64,000 bases of DNA from Lithospermum erythrorhizon (GCA_019722365.1 JADFUC010002158.1:186001-250000); one strand, 5' to 3'. Positions 49,204-62,967 are shown, numbered from the stretch's first letter. The notes: generated by a model not told the origin, from the letters alone. Numbers and translations: made by a program.

Positions 49204-50249
49204 AAATGAGGCAAGCATTGAGAGACTAGCAAAAGGATTTGGTAGTGCAATATATCCAGGAATTCTATATTCTTAGAATCAGAGGAGCGGCAGAACCCAT
49301 TGCTATTTTCTTGTGCCAGGGTTCGAGGATGCATCAACTATCAGTTGGGATTTCTTAAGTAGTTTGCGATTAGAATACACTTGCTTTCTGGCCATGTACG
49401 TTTTGTTTGTTTTCTTGCTTCCTGGCCATGTACGTTTTGTTTGTTTTCCCTTTCCTAGGTTAATATTTGTTGAAGTGGACTGATTTATAATGTTATATCC
49501 AAGCTCCTTTTTGATGGAGGTATTTTTAAAAGATGTTTAGATGCATGTATGCAACGGAAACACTGGGACTTTTTGTAAGTAGAGGAGTTCATCAACTTCC
49601 ACTCTTGAGACATTGTTCAAATGTAGGATTCTGTAAATGTGTCGTGGGAACGATTATATTTCTATGATTCTTTCAGTTTTGGTATCAATGGCGCTCAAAT
49701 ATTATTGTTTTTTCTGTCACATTGATTTGTTTGGCAACTCGGATATGAAAGAATGGCGGTGAGAAGCAGAATGGCAGCAACAACTAAGAAGGGAAGAGCT
49801 TGTGAGGGCACATGTATGCTGTCCAACTGTTCATGGATCAGTTTGGTTTGGTTTTGAACCATTGAGCCAAAACGGGAACTGAATCCATTCCGTCGGTTCC
49901 TGTAAAGGTCGAACTGAAACTTGTTTGGTTCTGATGCGGTCTTCTCCCTTTTGGGGACAAATTGAATTGAACAAATTTCAAACATGAACAAATTGAATTG
50001 AATTGGGTTTTTGAGTTCAAGTTCAACAATTGAACAAATTTGTCCAAATTTAGAACATGAAACTTGAGTGATGTGTTGTGTAATTGTTCTTTTCTGAAAT
50101 AATATCTATTAGTAAGAACTTATAAGTTAATAGTGTTGGAATTGATGAAATTTATTCATTTAGAGAGTTATTATAATTTATTGATAATTTATATTTTATC
50201 AATTTAAAGAGTTTTTTTAATGACGTGAAGACTTTAATTTATAAATGAC
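49204..50249. other. TBCCD1 3' UTR and intergenic sequence
   Basis: The first few hundred bases follow the TBCCD1 stop and include a short direct repeat (TTCCTGGCCATGTACGTTTTG, about 49390-49445). 49840-50040 contains GGTTTGGTTTTG-type low-complexity sequence. No gene seen. Confidence 0.5.
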
Positions 50250-50641
50250 ATGAAGAGTTTATCAACATATATTCGTTCGAGCACTGATGTTACACAAAAT
50301 TCAGATGAATCCACTTTTGATAAAGAAATTCAAGACCTCGAGACACTGATCAATCAATGTGACTATCGTAATAAGATGTACATCGACAATTTAATGAAAT
50401 ATCCAGGTGAAAATGGAGCATGTTCAGAGGTTCAGAGTTTAGAAGAAATTGTGACTACTATCATCGAGAACAATGTATTGTTGAGGATGAAGCTGAAGTT
50501 GATACAACGTTGTTGGAAACTTTTACGCGAAAGGAAGCATTTTTGGTAAATGAAACTCTTCAAAACTTTATGTTACAATTCAAAAAACACAACAAGAAAT
50601 TATTGGAAGCAATAAGAAAAATTAAAGATGATTTGCAATAA
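50250..50641 (+). pseudogene. C-terminal remnant of a transposase-like protein (possibly Tigger/pogo type)
   Basis: Two overlapping frames make up one ancestral reading: DKEIQDLETLINQCDYRNKM and YPGENGACSEVQSLEEIV, then after a shift near 50480-50500 DEAEVDTTLLETF and FMLQFKKHNKKLLEAIRKI with a stop at 50639-50641. The acidic C-terminus ending in a Leu-rich helix reminds me of plant Tigger/CENP-B-type transposases, but I cannot verify it. The surrounding sequence (50130-51000) is repetitive AT-rich (TTTAAAGAGTT words), fitting a decayed DNA transposon. No DDE catalytic part seen. Confidence 0.4.
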
Positions 50642-52990
50642 AATTTGAACTTTAAAAGAAAACAAACAACTATAGTCATACTTTCACTAAATGAAATATA
50701 ATTTTTTTAATTTTTAAGAATTATTAATTTATAATTTTCGTGGGACCTAATACTATACATGGATCTCCCGAAAAAATATTATCTTATTATTTTATCAATT
50801 TTTATAATTGGCCCAAGTAGGGTCCGAACCAATTTATTATTTTAGAGAGTTTATTAAATTATCGAATATTAATTTAAAGAGTTGATAATTTAAAGTTTAA
50901 TATTGGATAAATTAATTTAAAGAGTTCATTAATTTTTCGAGTCAACTATGGAATCAACTTTAATAATTTAATATAAACAAAATTATTGAGGGTATAATAT
51001 AACAATGGGCAGATCAAATGTTAAAATATTACTTTTCGTTTTAACCTTCTTGTATATAAATTAACAAAAAAACTAGTTTGAAAGTACATTAAAAATGTAA
51101 AATGACAATTAATTGAGATTATATAATTGCTTGATTGACAATTTAAATAGAAAAAAAGTCAAAAAGTACATTGAAATGTAGAGATATTATTTATTATCCT
51201 AGAATGACAATTATTTTGAAATAAAAAAAATTAAGGTTTTATGTCTCTGTTTAGTTTGAAAGAAATCTCCAATTTTCTGGGAAAAATAGAAAACTCCGTT
51301 GTTAAAACTTGTTCAGTCCATATTTGGAGATTTCACTAAATATTTCTCCTTTCATCTAAAAGATTTCACTGAATATTTCTCCATATTTGGAGAACTCCAA
51401 ATAGGTGCTCTCTAATTTTCTGCTCAAAATTTCCATCCAACCCAACCTTAAGCTACAAAATCAGATCATTATTATTATTCAACCCAAACAAGCTTTCTAA
51501 AAAGCCGTTGCAAATGTCAAAAACAAAATTACAAAAAAATTTATAGAAAAAACAGAAATCTATCTCTAGAACTAAACAAAGCCTATATTTTCTTTCGTTT
51601 TCACTATACTAAAACTACTAATAATTGTTTCAAAATTAATTCATCAAAATTTTCTTTCATTCTACTGATCATGGACGTGCGTGTACGTAGGCATATAATC
51701 CCTTGAAACAATGGAAAGTTGAGAAGAAATATCACTATTTTATCATTTTTGTTTATATTTATCAGAAATTTTGTGTAAAAATAACACTACAAAACTTGTA
51801 CTTACACATTTAAATTTGAACTAGTAATAAGGTACGTGCGTTGTACGTGGTAAGCTTTTATTACACGTGATTTACGTTGTTATTATAATAAAGGTAACAT
51901 AAAATTATTATTTTAACTATATGGTTTCTTGAATTTGATGAATTAACAAAAGTTTAGTAAAAAAAATTATTGAATAAATATAATTTTATATATTTTAAAA
52001 AGAGTATCAATTTTCGTAAAAAGATCGTCTATCTCGCTTTCATCTTTCCTTTCGTGCCTCTACGCTTTATAGATTGTATCGCGTATTATGTAGATCGTGA
52101 TAATAGTTATCATGAGCAATTTCGGCCAGCGATTAATATGATATTATAAAAAGCAAGAGAGCCAGCCTGGCATGCTTTCACTTAAAGGAGGTAGAGGATC
52201 TTGGCCTTAAATTCCTAAACTAAATCGTAAGCGAAAATATTTTCTACATATTTTAAACTTTATTATCTAAAAATTCAATTTTCATTCTTAAATCGTCAAA
52301 ATTTCTCCATCTTTTGTCTTTTTATTTTTTAATTAAAGTTGATATCTTCAATGCATCATCATCCTTATCAAGATCAATTTACTCTATTTTTGGTTCTTGT
52401 TGTTTACTATTTTTATTCTTTGTTGATCGACACATCTTTTTTCTTAGTGTACAATTCTATTTTTTTTTTTTATCTATAGTTATTCACTCATAATGATTTC
52501 AAATTAATAGTTTGTCTCAACTAAAAGAATATTAAACAAGTCAATGTTAATCTTTTGATATCTTATCTAACAATTTTATTGCCTAAATTAATAACTATCG
52601 TGCATAGTTAAAAGTAAATAATATGAAATCATATATCGTTGTCCTATTTCGAGAATTAATTATGAACTCGCTCAAAGATAAATGTGGAGTTTAAGTTTCA
52701 TAATGATCTTACATTTGTCAAAGTATCAGTCTTATCAATTATGTCTCCAAATGTGAATTATTTAGCTTTATCTATTATGTCTGATATTTTGGATGTATTG
52801 TTAATGCTCTTGATAGTTTTGATTTGAGTAGTTCCCCCTTATTTTTTTCAATTTACTTTCTCTTGTTATATTTCTCGTAATATTCAATATATTAGTAAAA
52901 CAAAAAAACAATGTAAATTAATGTGATATCTAGTAAAAATTCAATAATGTAAACTTATAATACATATTTGTTAACTTTATATAGTCCTTA
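50642..52990. other. AT-rich intergenic sequence, no gene seen
   Basis: Repeated TTTAAAGAGTT-type words up to about 51000, thereafter ordinary AT-rich sequence without recognisable coding text. Confidence 0.5.
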
Positions 52991-55900
52991 GAGGTGAATA
53001 AAGGACTAAGAGGTCGATTGACAGCTTTTCGACTTATACAAACTTTAATTCAAGTTTCACCCGTTCATACAACTTTAGCAATTTGGCAAAACAAATGCGG
53101 AATAGACTAAAGTAGTATTAAGCACCGAATGAATGCTAGATAAAGATGAAACAATAAAATGATCTAGTAATCATTATGTGCAATAAAACATCAAAACTCA
53201 TTTTGATCAATATTAACATTAAGCTCATTCATGCATAATCACGATTAAGTCATTCATGGCTATTGATCAATCCTAGCAATCTATTAAGCATACCACAATT
53301 CAATACATAGATATCTTAGGTGAGTTTAAGATATTAACCCGATACTTGAGTTTAATTATGATTTGATCGAGATGCGAATATAACAATTAAGTTCATTAAT
53401 CCGTCAAACTATCCCTAATCATGAATATTGAATTAAGATCGACATAGGATATTCTATTTTAGCTCGATTAAACTTGACATATCAATTTAACATAATAATT
53501 CAATTATATGCGACATATTCAATAAGCGTATACAGCATATGAAATCGAATCCTAGCGATTCTAGCATATATATAATATGTGCAATAAAGTAAGTAAGGAA
53601 GAAGATGCAAACTCGACCGCATTGTTTTCGGTTGCTGTCACATCCCGACCAGACTCTGCGCGAAACTTTAACAAGAATCCGCTAGATAGCGACCTTTGGT
53701 GTTGGTGAAGCCCGAACCAACTACGACTGCGCTCGCCTTCTCGTTCAATACGCCGCAAGAACGAGGATAAAAGCTAAAGTTTCAACTCCTAACTCCTCGT
53801 TAGGAACCCAAGCCTCAACCCGAGTTTCATCTCTTAGCTCCTAACTCCTGGGTTAGTACACCACTAAGAACCAGAGAGATAGCTAAGTTTCAACACGTCA
53901 GTCGGAGATGCAACTCCTACACCTCGGCTCTATATTCATATTGCTTGAGCACTAGCCTCCAACAACTGTGGCAATCTACCGATTCCCTGGCAGAGTAAGC
54001 CTCACAACACCTCGGACCCTCGAGCCTCTAGTATGAAGAACAAATCTAACTTAATGGGACATCTCTTTGCCAGAATAGGGTATTTTTTTATCGATCTAAA
54101 TGCTCCTCGATGAGCTACAATAGGATTACAATTTTGGCTGGTATAACTCCTTACATTGAGTAGATAATACATTGAAGCTTGTTCAACTCCTTGTTGAGTA
54201 GATAATAAGACTTTGAAGCTCTTGAACTCCCCATTTGAGCATTTCATCAAACACCTTGAATGCTCTTTAGTTTCCCATTTCTCATTTCAAAGTTTAGCAC
54301 AAACCAAACTCACTCTCTTTCATAAATCACAATTAAAGCTCATGTGTTTGAAATTTGGTGTTTAAAGATGAGAAATGAGTATAAAAACATTTAGAATTGT
54401 TTGGGAAAAGTTGGGGAAGAGTTTGGAAGATTTGGTATTTAAAGGGGTGAGAAAATGGGGTTAAAGCAGACTAGCAGTTTTTGACGCCATCGAGACACTC
54501 ATCGAGCCTAGATGCCGATGGGGTCTAAACGAAGAAAAAACAGCAAAAAACGCTTCCAGATCGCCGAGACTCATCGAGACCCCACGAATTGCCGATTGAA
54601 TCTCGATGAAGCATTCGAAACTTAAAATCGCATTTCCGGCTTACCGTTTATAGCTCCGATTTAGGCGATTAGAGTTGGAAAGATCTTTTCAAACCCTTTA
54701 ATAAAATGAATTCAAACCCCAGTTTTATACACATTAAGATTTTCAAAATATTTTCTTTTGACAAACATTCTTAAAAATATTGAAACGGTTAAGATCTTTT
54801 AGTAAAAAATGATTTGAAAAATATCTCCCAAATAAGAACTTCAATCAAGATCAAGGAAAGAAAGTAAAGTAAGATTCAAGCCATAACTTTTACCTAATCT
54901 TCGGCTTGCATCCAAGACTCGTCTCTTCCGATCTTGATTCTTCGTGAACTTTTCTTCTTGGTCCTTTCATGACCCGGTAGATTAGACTGATCTTCTTCTT
55001 AAATCGCCATTAACTTTCACTTTGAAGCTTTGTATGGTTGATTCTTCTTCTATCTCACCATACTAATATTTTGGCATTGCAAAATCACCTTGAAGCTCAT
55101 GACATTTCTTTGTTGTCTTCAATGCCTTGATATTGTGCTTGTTTGATATCAATGTCAACTGCGTCCGGCAAGCACCTTCATTACATTGTCTTGATGCGTT
55201 GATATTGTGCTTGTTTGTCTCCGATATCAACTGCGTCCGACAAGCACCTTTCCTAACATACCTATGAATTAAATCCTTAAGCACATATGTTAGATAATGC
55301 CAAATCAATATTTAAGTCATCATTAAAACAAGATTAATACGGTTCGTAGTCAACAAACTCCCACTTTTGATGATGACAAAACATTGATGCCAAAGCAGCA
55401 TGTCATAACTAATATAAAGGTTAAGCACAAGGACATGGTTTGGCACAACACACACATGCTAGATAAAATAGGCATTTAAGCATACTAGCATGGCATATCT
55501 CATGGCATCAACAACATTCTCCCCTTTTGAATCATCAAAGGTGCATATAACCTGATGAATTACCATATAACCACGTGTCTCGTTAGAAAAAATTAAGCAA
55601 TAGACATGGTTAAATAGGAAACTCATGTTAAAAACATATAAACATGTAAGCACATTAACATGGTTTCATACACAAGCAAAAGATATACAATGAAGCATAT
55701 TGCAAGTGTATCTGACGTCACACATAATCCCACTTTCATGGTTGAACCAAAAGATGCAAAAATTTGGAGCAAGTGATGTGAACATATGTCATCTAAAATA
55801 AATTTAAGAACATTGACATGATAAATATTGCACTTCAATTCTCATTATCAAAAAGTTTAAAAACTCAAAGAGAATAAGTAATAGGATCGTCCCTCAAACA

Positions 55901-56300
55901 AAGTTATCATCGGGAAAAAAGACAATCATGAGTTTATTAATTCGTCCCTCGAACAAAAGTTCTCTTAGGGACGGCAAGAAACAAATCTGATATCACCTTG
56001 AACAGAGCAGGTCCCTCAATCACAGTTCATTGGGCAACCATTTAGGAACAAAAGTGATATACGATGTGTATACCATTTTAAGAAGCGAAAATATTTAAAA
56101 TGCATTATGGCATGCATACAGTGGTTTAACAAAACTTAAAAGAAAAGTGAAAATAAGTAAATGGTTTTGTTAAAACAAGTTTGGACTAATAATCAATGTC
56201 TCAAGGATAAAAGCGATTTGGACACATTAGACCAACTGTGAATTACTCCCCCTATCCGAATATAGGTAAGACTCTCCCACTCTCGATAGAAGGTTTGCAT
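52990..56300 (-). mobile_element. LTR-retrotransposon debris (minus orientation)
   Basis: Read leftward, TTTTGTCATCATCAAAAGTG then GGGAG (about 55384-55358) looks like the 3' end of a copia (SIRE-like) internal region and polypurine tract, followed by TGTTGACTACGAACC, a plausible LTR start. A similar motif (TTTGATGATTCAAAAGGGGA) lies at 55543-55515 and a third (GATAGGGGGAG) near 56260. The stretch 53000-54600 has mixed, non-coding sequence with GC-rich parts (53620-54000). No intact pol domain is readable, so family and borders are uncertain. Confidence 0.45.
55127..55252. repeat. 72-bp imperfect tandem duplication
   Basis: TTGATATTGTGCTTGTTTG starts at 55127 and again at 55199. Both copies continue with GATATCAA, CAACTGCGTCCG and CAAGCACCTT. 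It sits in the probable LTR left of the polypurine-like tract. Confidence 0.85.
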
Positions 56301-57831
56301 TAAAGGACATGTCTAGGAGCAATTTTAATAACTTCCAAATACTGAGTTTAAAGAAAAGTTTAGCGTATCTTGACGAAAAGTTAATTTTGAAATCACTCAA
56401 ATTCTACTTGTCTTTATTACCAAAGCCGTGGCTAAGAGATTTTCAATAGTTAAAATTAACAAATTTTATGATCTTAATAATTGATATACAATTTTGGTTT
56501 GAATCAAAATTACTATATTAACAATAACGTAAGTTGAAAATATTATATGTTGATATATATATTTCACATAATAATATAACAAAAATTTATAAAGTATTTA
56601 ATTTCAAAATTAAAATGTCAACTTGTCATAATTATTACGTCATTCATACATAATTTGAATACTTTTATCCATCAAAGAAGATTGTACAAGATTAATTTTA
56701 ATGATCAAATTAACAAACTTTGTCATTCTTAATTTATATATAACATTGATTTGAATAACAAATTATAATATTTTAGTAAATTCGTTAAACATATTAATAC
56801 TTTAAATATTTTCATCTTATATTATATAATACTCCGATATTAGTAAAACAATCTTAGAAGGTTTCACCTTCTTATTATTAAACCTTAATAATATAGTAGG
56901 TTTCAGTGCTTAACATATTAAACATTGTGTGATGAGCACTGCTTATCTTCTTCATTCCCGATATTATTTTTAATCGCTATATATGAATTGACAACTATAA
57001 ATTTTAATAGATCAAATTCTACACGTTTCAAACAAAAAATTTGAAAATTCTTCAACTTTGATGATTGAATTTTTAATTATAAACTCAATTATTTTTATAC
57101 AAGTATAATTTTTAAAGAAAAATATGCAAATTTTACAAATTTCAACAAGATCAAATTCTACATGTTTCAAACAAATTTCAAACAAAATTATAAATTTGAA
57201 GAAAAAAAATACAAATAGCTAATATTTTAAACAAAGAATTATTATTATTAACATAATACTTTTTGATTATTCTCTAAAAAACGATGTTAATTTTATATCA
57301 AAACAATAATTTTATTAAGTAGAGTCTTATATTTCATACTATATTAATAGAATCCTACAATAAAATAATTACATTTGCGTGTAGAATCTTATATTATAAG
57401 TTGTATTTATTGTCTTCTAGTTTAATTAAAGTTATCAAAATATAATTATATCATTTATTAAAGGGGTATTTTAATTCAGTTGATATGAAGAGAACAAGCT
57501 TTTAAAATGATTCGATAACATAGATATATATAAATATAGATATAGATAAATAGATAGATAGGTTCAAATAATTACGGACATATACAAACTAGTATAAACA
57601 TAGTTCATTTTCTTACGTACACACAAATGTCTATTTCTCCTATTTAAACAACTAAAATATAGGAAAATGATTGGCTAATTTCTTGCTCCCTTAATGTTTT
57701 TGCTCTAATTCCACACATCGAATTCTACCAAGAAAAAAATCCCACATTATATATGAACATTTTCTCCTTGTTATCTCTATGCTCAATCAATAAGTTTTCG
57801 GTTCATTCATCATTTTCGTCATAAAAGATAA
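56301..57831. promoter_or_regulatory. AT-rich upstream region of the invertase gene
   Basis: No gene seen. A GATA-rich run (TAGATAGATAGG) sits near 57550. TATATATG at about 57747 is a candidate TATA box roughly 100 bases before the start codon. Promoter activity is inferred from position only. Confidence 0.4.
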
Positions 57832-57843
57832 ATGGTGGTTTGA
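57832..57843 (+). promoter_or_regulatory. Three-codon upstream ORF before the invertase start
   Basis: ATG GTG GTT TGA ends 11 bases before the invertase ATG at 57855. If it is in the leader it could lower translation or force leaky scanning. Confidence 0.5.
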
Positions 57844-57854
57844 AGTTGAAATCA

Positions 57855-60800
57855 ATGGAACCATCTAATATAAATCCAACCTCATATTCTCCCCTCCTTG
57901 GAGAGGAAGATGTAGAAAATAATAGTAGCTCAGATAAGAGCACCTCTTCAAGATTAACATACATAATTCTTGTGATAATTGGGATATTAGCCATTTCTTT
58001 TGTTATCGGATTGATGATATTTGGAGACAAACAAATATGTAATGATGATCTATCCATTTGTGAATCACAAGGCAAAAAATTGTTGATTGCTGATCATATT
58101 AACAACCAAAGGAGGACTGCCAGAGGAGTATCAGGAGGAGTCTCACCCAAATCCAATGTTAAATTGCTTGGTAGTTTTAGTTGTATTTGGACCAACAAAA
58201 TGTTGGCATGGCAAAGGACTGCCTTCCACTTTCAACCAAAGGAAAATTGGATGAATGGTATGTTGTTTCGTACAATGTTTTAAAGATAATGATAAATACA
58301 AACAATCTGTAACGGAACTTAACAGGGATCAAGGGGACGATAACCCATCAACTTACAAAAGTTTATATTATTTACACAGTACTATAATGGATAAATTTGA
58401 AGTGACATTGAATACATTGTTCTTGGCCTCAATATGGATTTAATACCAGTCATGCATGCAAATTGTAGTTACTCTTATTTAATTTATCATACATTATATA
58501 TTCCATAATGTATGTACTTGTTGTAAATAATATATATTGTTACACAATTTCTTACCATATTCTTTTGTTGTGTCATGACTATTGCTTCTCTTGATGGATG
58601 CTGTTGGTTGATTATGATCCAGACCCAAATGGTAATCTCATTGTTACCTCCTCTCATTTTCTTATTTCTCATTTGATGTTTAGGGAACTCTATGCCATAA
58701 TAATATTGTTGTAATAATGATGCAGGCCCTGTGTACTATAATGGTTACTATCACCTATTCTACCAATACAACCCCATGGGTGCTGTATGGGGCAACATTA
58801 TATGGGGTCATGCAGTATCTAAGGACCTGATCCATTGGCGAGACCTACCACATGCCATGATTGCTGACCAATGGTATGACATAAACGGCGTATGGACCGG
58901 CTCAGCCACCATTGATCAAGATGGTAAACTAATCATGGTATACACCGGAGCAACCGATAAAATGGTCCAGGTGCAAAATGTAGCATATCCAGCTGATCCA
59001 TCAGATCCCCTACTAATTAAATGGGTGAAGCACCCCAGCAACCCGGTCCTCGTCCCACCACCTGGTGTCGATGACAGGGATTTCCGTGACCCAACAACAG
59101 CTTGGGTCACATCAGAAGGAAAATGGCGAATGTCCATTGGTTCCAAGTTGAATACAACTGGCATATCACTTGTATATGATACGACGGATTTCATTAATTA
59201 TGAGCTAAAAAGTGAATTGCTCCACGCAGTCCCACATACGGGTATGTGGGAGTGCGTGGACTTTTTCCCGGTTTCCAAAGAAATAGGGTTGGATACATCT
59301 AACAATGCGCCTGGCACCAAACATGTTCTAAAAGCTAGTCTTGATGACACAAGAATCGATACTTACGCCATTGGTAAATATGATGATGCCACCAATACTT
59401 GGATCCCTGATGATCCAAGCATCGATTGCGGCATCGGCTTGAGATATGATTATGGACTTTTCTACGCGTCCAAATCATTCTATGATCAATCAACGAAAAG
59501 GAGAATCCTATGGGGTTGGATCGTAGAAACTGATAGTGAATCCATTGATATTGTGAAAGGATGGGCATCTCTCATGGTAAGTTTTTTTATCTTTAAAAAG
59601 TTTGCTAACTCTAACTCTTAATTTAGTTTGTACTGAAATTGTTGTTTGATATGATAGAACGTTCCAAGGACAGTATTGCTAGACAGCAAAACTGGTAGCA
59701 ACTTGGTACAATGGCCAGTTGAGGAAGTCGAGAAATTGAGGGGGAAAAAGAAAGAATTTAACATTTCCTTAAGACCAGGTGATGTTGTGCCTCTTTCGGT
59801 TGGCCCGGCCTCCCAGGTAATTATCAAATTTATGAGTCTGGTTTATGTGATTAAGAATAGTAGTAAATCATAATGTTAAAATTCGATATTAGATTATTAA
59901 ACATTGGTTTTGATTAAGAAAGTGCATTTATCTTGGGTTATTTTCCTTAGAAAAGGATAATACTTTCTCCGTAACAATTTACTTGATCATATAGCAAAAT
60001 TTCTTTCCTTTTACTGATCACATAACCAACGAATCCTTTATCACGATCTTTCACTTTTATTCTTTAATGTTATTTTTTGTTTCATGATTAATTAAAGTTT
60101 TTTTGATAAAGATTTTTTGTGATATATACATAATATTAATCAAGCTCTTAATAAAATACTTTTTATCTTCATTTATCAAGAATTTATTTGGTGAAAGAAA
60201 CAATATATAGGGGGACCAACGCACGACTCGATGTTTGATAAAATATGTTTGGGTACATTTATATATAAGCAAAAATCAAATTGTTTTCAGCCAAATCGAA
60301 TTCATTATGAGTATGAAAAATGGATAAAGAAAATGTTGATTTTGTAACCAAATGAACGCGTGTCATGAACTATTTGATTGGGTACAATAAACGAAAATAA
60401 AATTAATTTATTGTCCAAATTGAGTGTATTATAGTCACAAAACCAATATAGGTATTCAAATATGAATTTAAGTACGAGCGAGTTAATCGAATAGCCTAAT
60501 GAAAAAGATCCTTGCTAGAGACTACAAGGTTGAGGTTCGAAACTCACCTTATAAATATATGAAAAAAGATCAGTTTAACTACGACATTTCGGTACCATCC
60601 TTGAGCACTCAAATTGAAGACTTAGATTTATTCCTTAAAAAGTTATTTGATTGCAAGTTTTGTTTATTATGTTATCACAGTTGGACATTGAGGCTGAATT
60701 CACAATAGACAAAGAAGTTCTCAACCAAATTACAATCAGTGATGAAGCATATAGTTGCCCTACAAGTGGTGGAGCTGCCCAACGTGGTGCACTTGGACCA

Positions 60801-61383
60801 TTTGGTTTATCAGTTCTTTCAACCAAACATCTCTCCGAGAAAACTCCTATTTATTTTTACATTACAAAAGGCTCAGATGGAAACTTTAAGACTCATTTTT
60901 GTACGGATCTATCGAGGTAAATTATCAGTACCACTAATATATTTTGGTATTTTCATAGAAAATACTCCATCCGATTTTATTTACTTTGTCATTTTAAAAA
61001 TAGAAATATTTTTTTGCTATATTTACTTATCGTTTTACAATTTTAAGACAGTTTTTATTTAATATTTCTATTATATCACTTGCCATTAAATGAGAATGAA
61101 TCATTTTTTGTCTTGGAATTTGAGATAGTATTATTTATTCCTATCATAAATGAGGATATACAAATAAAAATACAATAATTTTTAATTGTTGTGTCAAAGT
61201 CTAAAACGATAAATAAATATATCTGGAGGGTGTATTTGTTCTTGAATTTCTCATTAATGTATTAAATGCAATAACGTCGTCTTGTTTCTTTGTAGCTCGT
61301 CAAGGGCATATGATGTCGACAAGGCCATATATGGATCCACAGTCCCTGTCCTTAAAGGAGAAAAATTAACAATGAGGATTTTG
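57855..61383 (+). CDS. Vacuolar acid invertase (beta-fructofuranosidase, GH32), six exons, last exon not in window
   Basis: Hydrolyses sucrose in the vacuole. Exons 57855-58257, the 9-nt mini-exon 58623-58631, 58726-59576, 59658-59816, 60681-60916 and 61296-61383 join in phase to 582 codons; about 65-75 C-terminal residues are missing. The start [19 protein letters not shown] and one N-terminal membrane span ([19 protein letters not shown]) show the type II vacuolar precursor. Catalysis: WMNDPNG (nucleophile Asp, split by the mini-exon), FRDPTTAW (transition-state stabiliser) and WECVDF (acid/base Glu; V rather than the P of cell-wall forms). [11 protein letters not shown] favours an invertase over a fructosyltransferase. 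Exon 6 ends [20 protein letters not shown]...MRIL at an intact GTAAGT donor. The exon with the next motif (VDHS) is not found before 64000. Confidence 0.92.
58623..58631 (+). other. 9-nt mini-exon of the invertase gene
   Basis: ACCCAAATG lies between AG (58621-58622) and GT (58632-58633). It encodes the middle of the NDPNG motif, exactly as in plant invertase genes. It splits the first catalytic motif across three exons. Confidence 0.95.
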
Positions 61384-61552
61384 GTAAGTGAATTGATCTC
61401 AATAGGTGAATTATATTATACGACCTCCATTTCAATTTAAATAAGAGATTTTAATAATCGCCAACTTGACTCTAAATTTAACATACTCAAACATGTTATT
61501 TTAATTATCGGAAGTTTGACATAGATAAATTTAATGTTGATATATAAATATA

Positions 61553-62447
61553 GGCTTTTTGGCCGAGAGGCCTGGGCGACCAAGCACTTTCTACAATTAT
61601 TCTATTTATCTTGCTCGGGGCACCCCCCTAACTCCTATACCTAATTTTCAACTAAATATATAAATAAAACGAATTATATTACCCTTTAAAAATATGTAGA
61701 GTAAAATAACTATGTTAGACCTAATGACTATTTTGTCCCTAACACTACACCAAAGATAAGACTAAAAGATAATGGGCACCCCACCTCCCACCCCCGCCCC
61801 CAATTGCAACCCCACCTCCACACATCATCATCATTAGAACATCTCACATCCCCCACATCCATTACTATTTACAAAGAACCTAACAACCAATCAGCCTCCA
61901 CGACGCCGATTGAGCAATAACCTCTTTCTCCGGTTAACTCCTTTTGACTCAACAACTGAAATAGCTTGGTCAACTCCAACGTATCCAAACTCTAAGTCGC
62001 ACTCCGGTGACCTCCAACTCGATCAACGCCGAATAACGACGATGCACGAAAGCGGGCACAAGTGATTCCGTGACTCTAACTCCAAACTCCAACTCGCGAT
62101 TTTGAAACAGATCTAAATAGCGATGCAAGCGGGGTGTGGGCTACCAATCAAAAAGGGTGGGTGTATGGGGTGGGCGCCTATACTTTAGTCCTTATACTTT
62201 AAGATAAATAAGTTAGTGACAAAATAGTCATTTTAATATAACATAGTTGTTTACTCTATATTTTGCTGATAATATACTATTCCAATATATATTTAGTTAA
62301 AAATTAGGTATAGGGAAGTATGGTGCCTGATAAGATAAATAATATAGGGTTTGCGATAAGAATAAATCAGAGTCTGCTCTATAAGATAAATAAGATAGGT
62401 CATATAAAAATTAACGCATAGTTCATGGGCCTCTCGGCCAAAAAGCC
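61553..62447. mobile_element. Non-autonomous Mutator-like element downstream of invertase exon 6
   Basis: Termini GGCTTTTTGGCCGAGAGGCC and its mirror are exact over 20 bp at both ends. Subterminal inverted similarity continues for about 200 bp or more (CCCTATACCTAATTTT, AACTATGTTA, ATGACTATTTTGTC in both arms). The 9 bases outside are ATAAATATA left and AGAAATATA right, 8 of 9 matching, as expected for a Mutator-like 9-bp duplication. The interior 61800-62130 is clearly more GC-rich and could be captured host sequence. No transposase. Confidence 0.85.
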
Positions 62448-62960
62448 AGAAATATATGGATCTTTTGATAACTAAAATGTTCCATGGATAAATTATCCGT
62501 GTAAAAGTGGATTGACTATGTATATAAAAAAACACACAATTAAATTAATGGTGAGGACGTATTGACGAAATGCTTATCATGAGAGGATCAGAACTTACGC
62601 GCCGTGAATGGTGTCAAATTATATTCATTATCAAGAATCGCTTTTACCTTTTGCACAAATATTTAGTACATATATACTACTTCCTTTTTTGTCGCTTTTA
62701 GTAATTTGCATAGATTAAGAAAAGATAAAAGAGTCAAAGAAGATATCAAAACGTAGAATTAATAATCATTTAAGTTTTATATCATTGGTTGGTTGATAAT
62801 TTTATAAGAAAAAGTAGTCATAAAGTACATTGAAAATGTAAGAGTATAATTTTCTATGCTAGAATGACAAATATTTTGAAACAATAAATTTAGACTAGAA
62901 CAACAAATAAAACAAACGGAGGTAGTACTACTCTTCTATCAAGGCCTATATACAGACCTA
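62448..62960. other. AT-rich sequence between two transposable elements
   Basis: No open frame resembling the end of invertase or any other gene. If the invertase intron continues, this is part of it. The right end probably is the LTR of the copia element. Confidence 0.45.
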
Positions 62961-62967
62961 AAACAAA

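Noticed and set aside
58255..58443. Open frame continuing the invertase first exon into intron 1
   Set aside because: It starts at the exon end and lies wholly after a good GTATGT donor; the next exon pieces restore NDPNGP exactly.
57855..61383. Fructosyltransferase (1-SST or similar) instead of invertase
   Set aside because: The [11 protein letters not shown] region has the invertase pattern and not the Met-Ser variant of fructosyltransferases; the other motifs do not discriminate.
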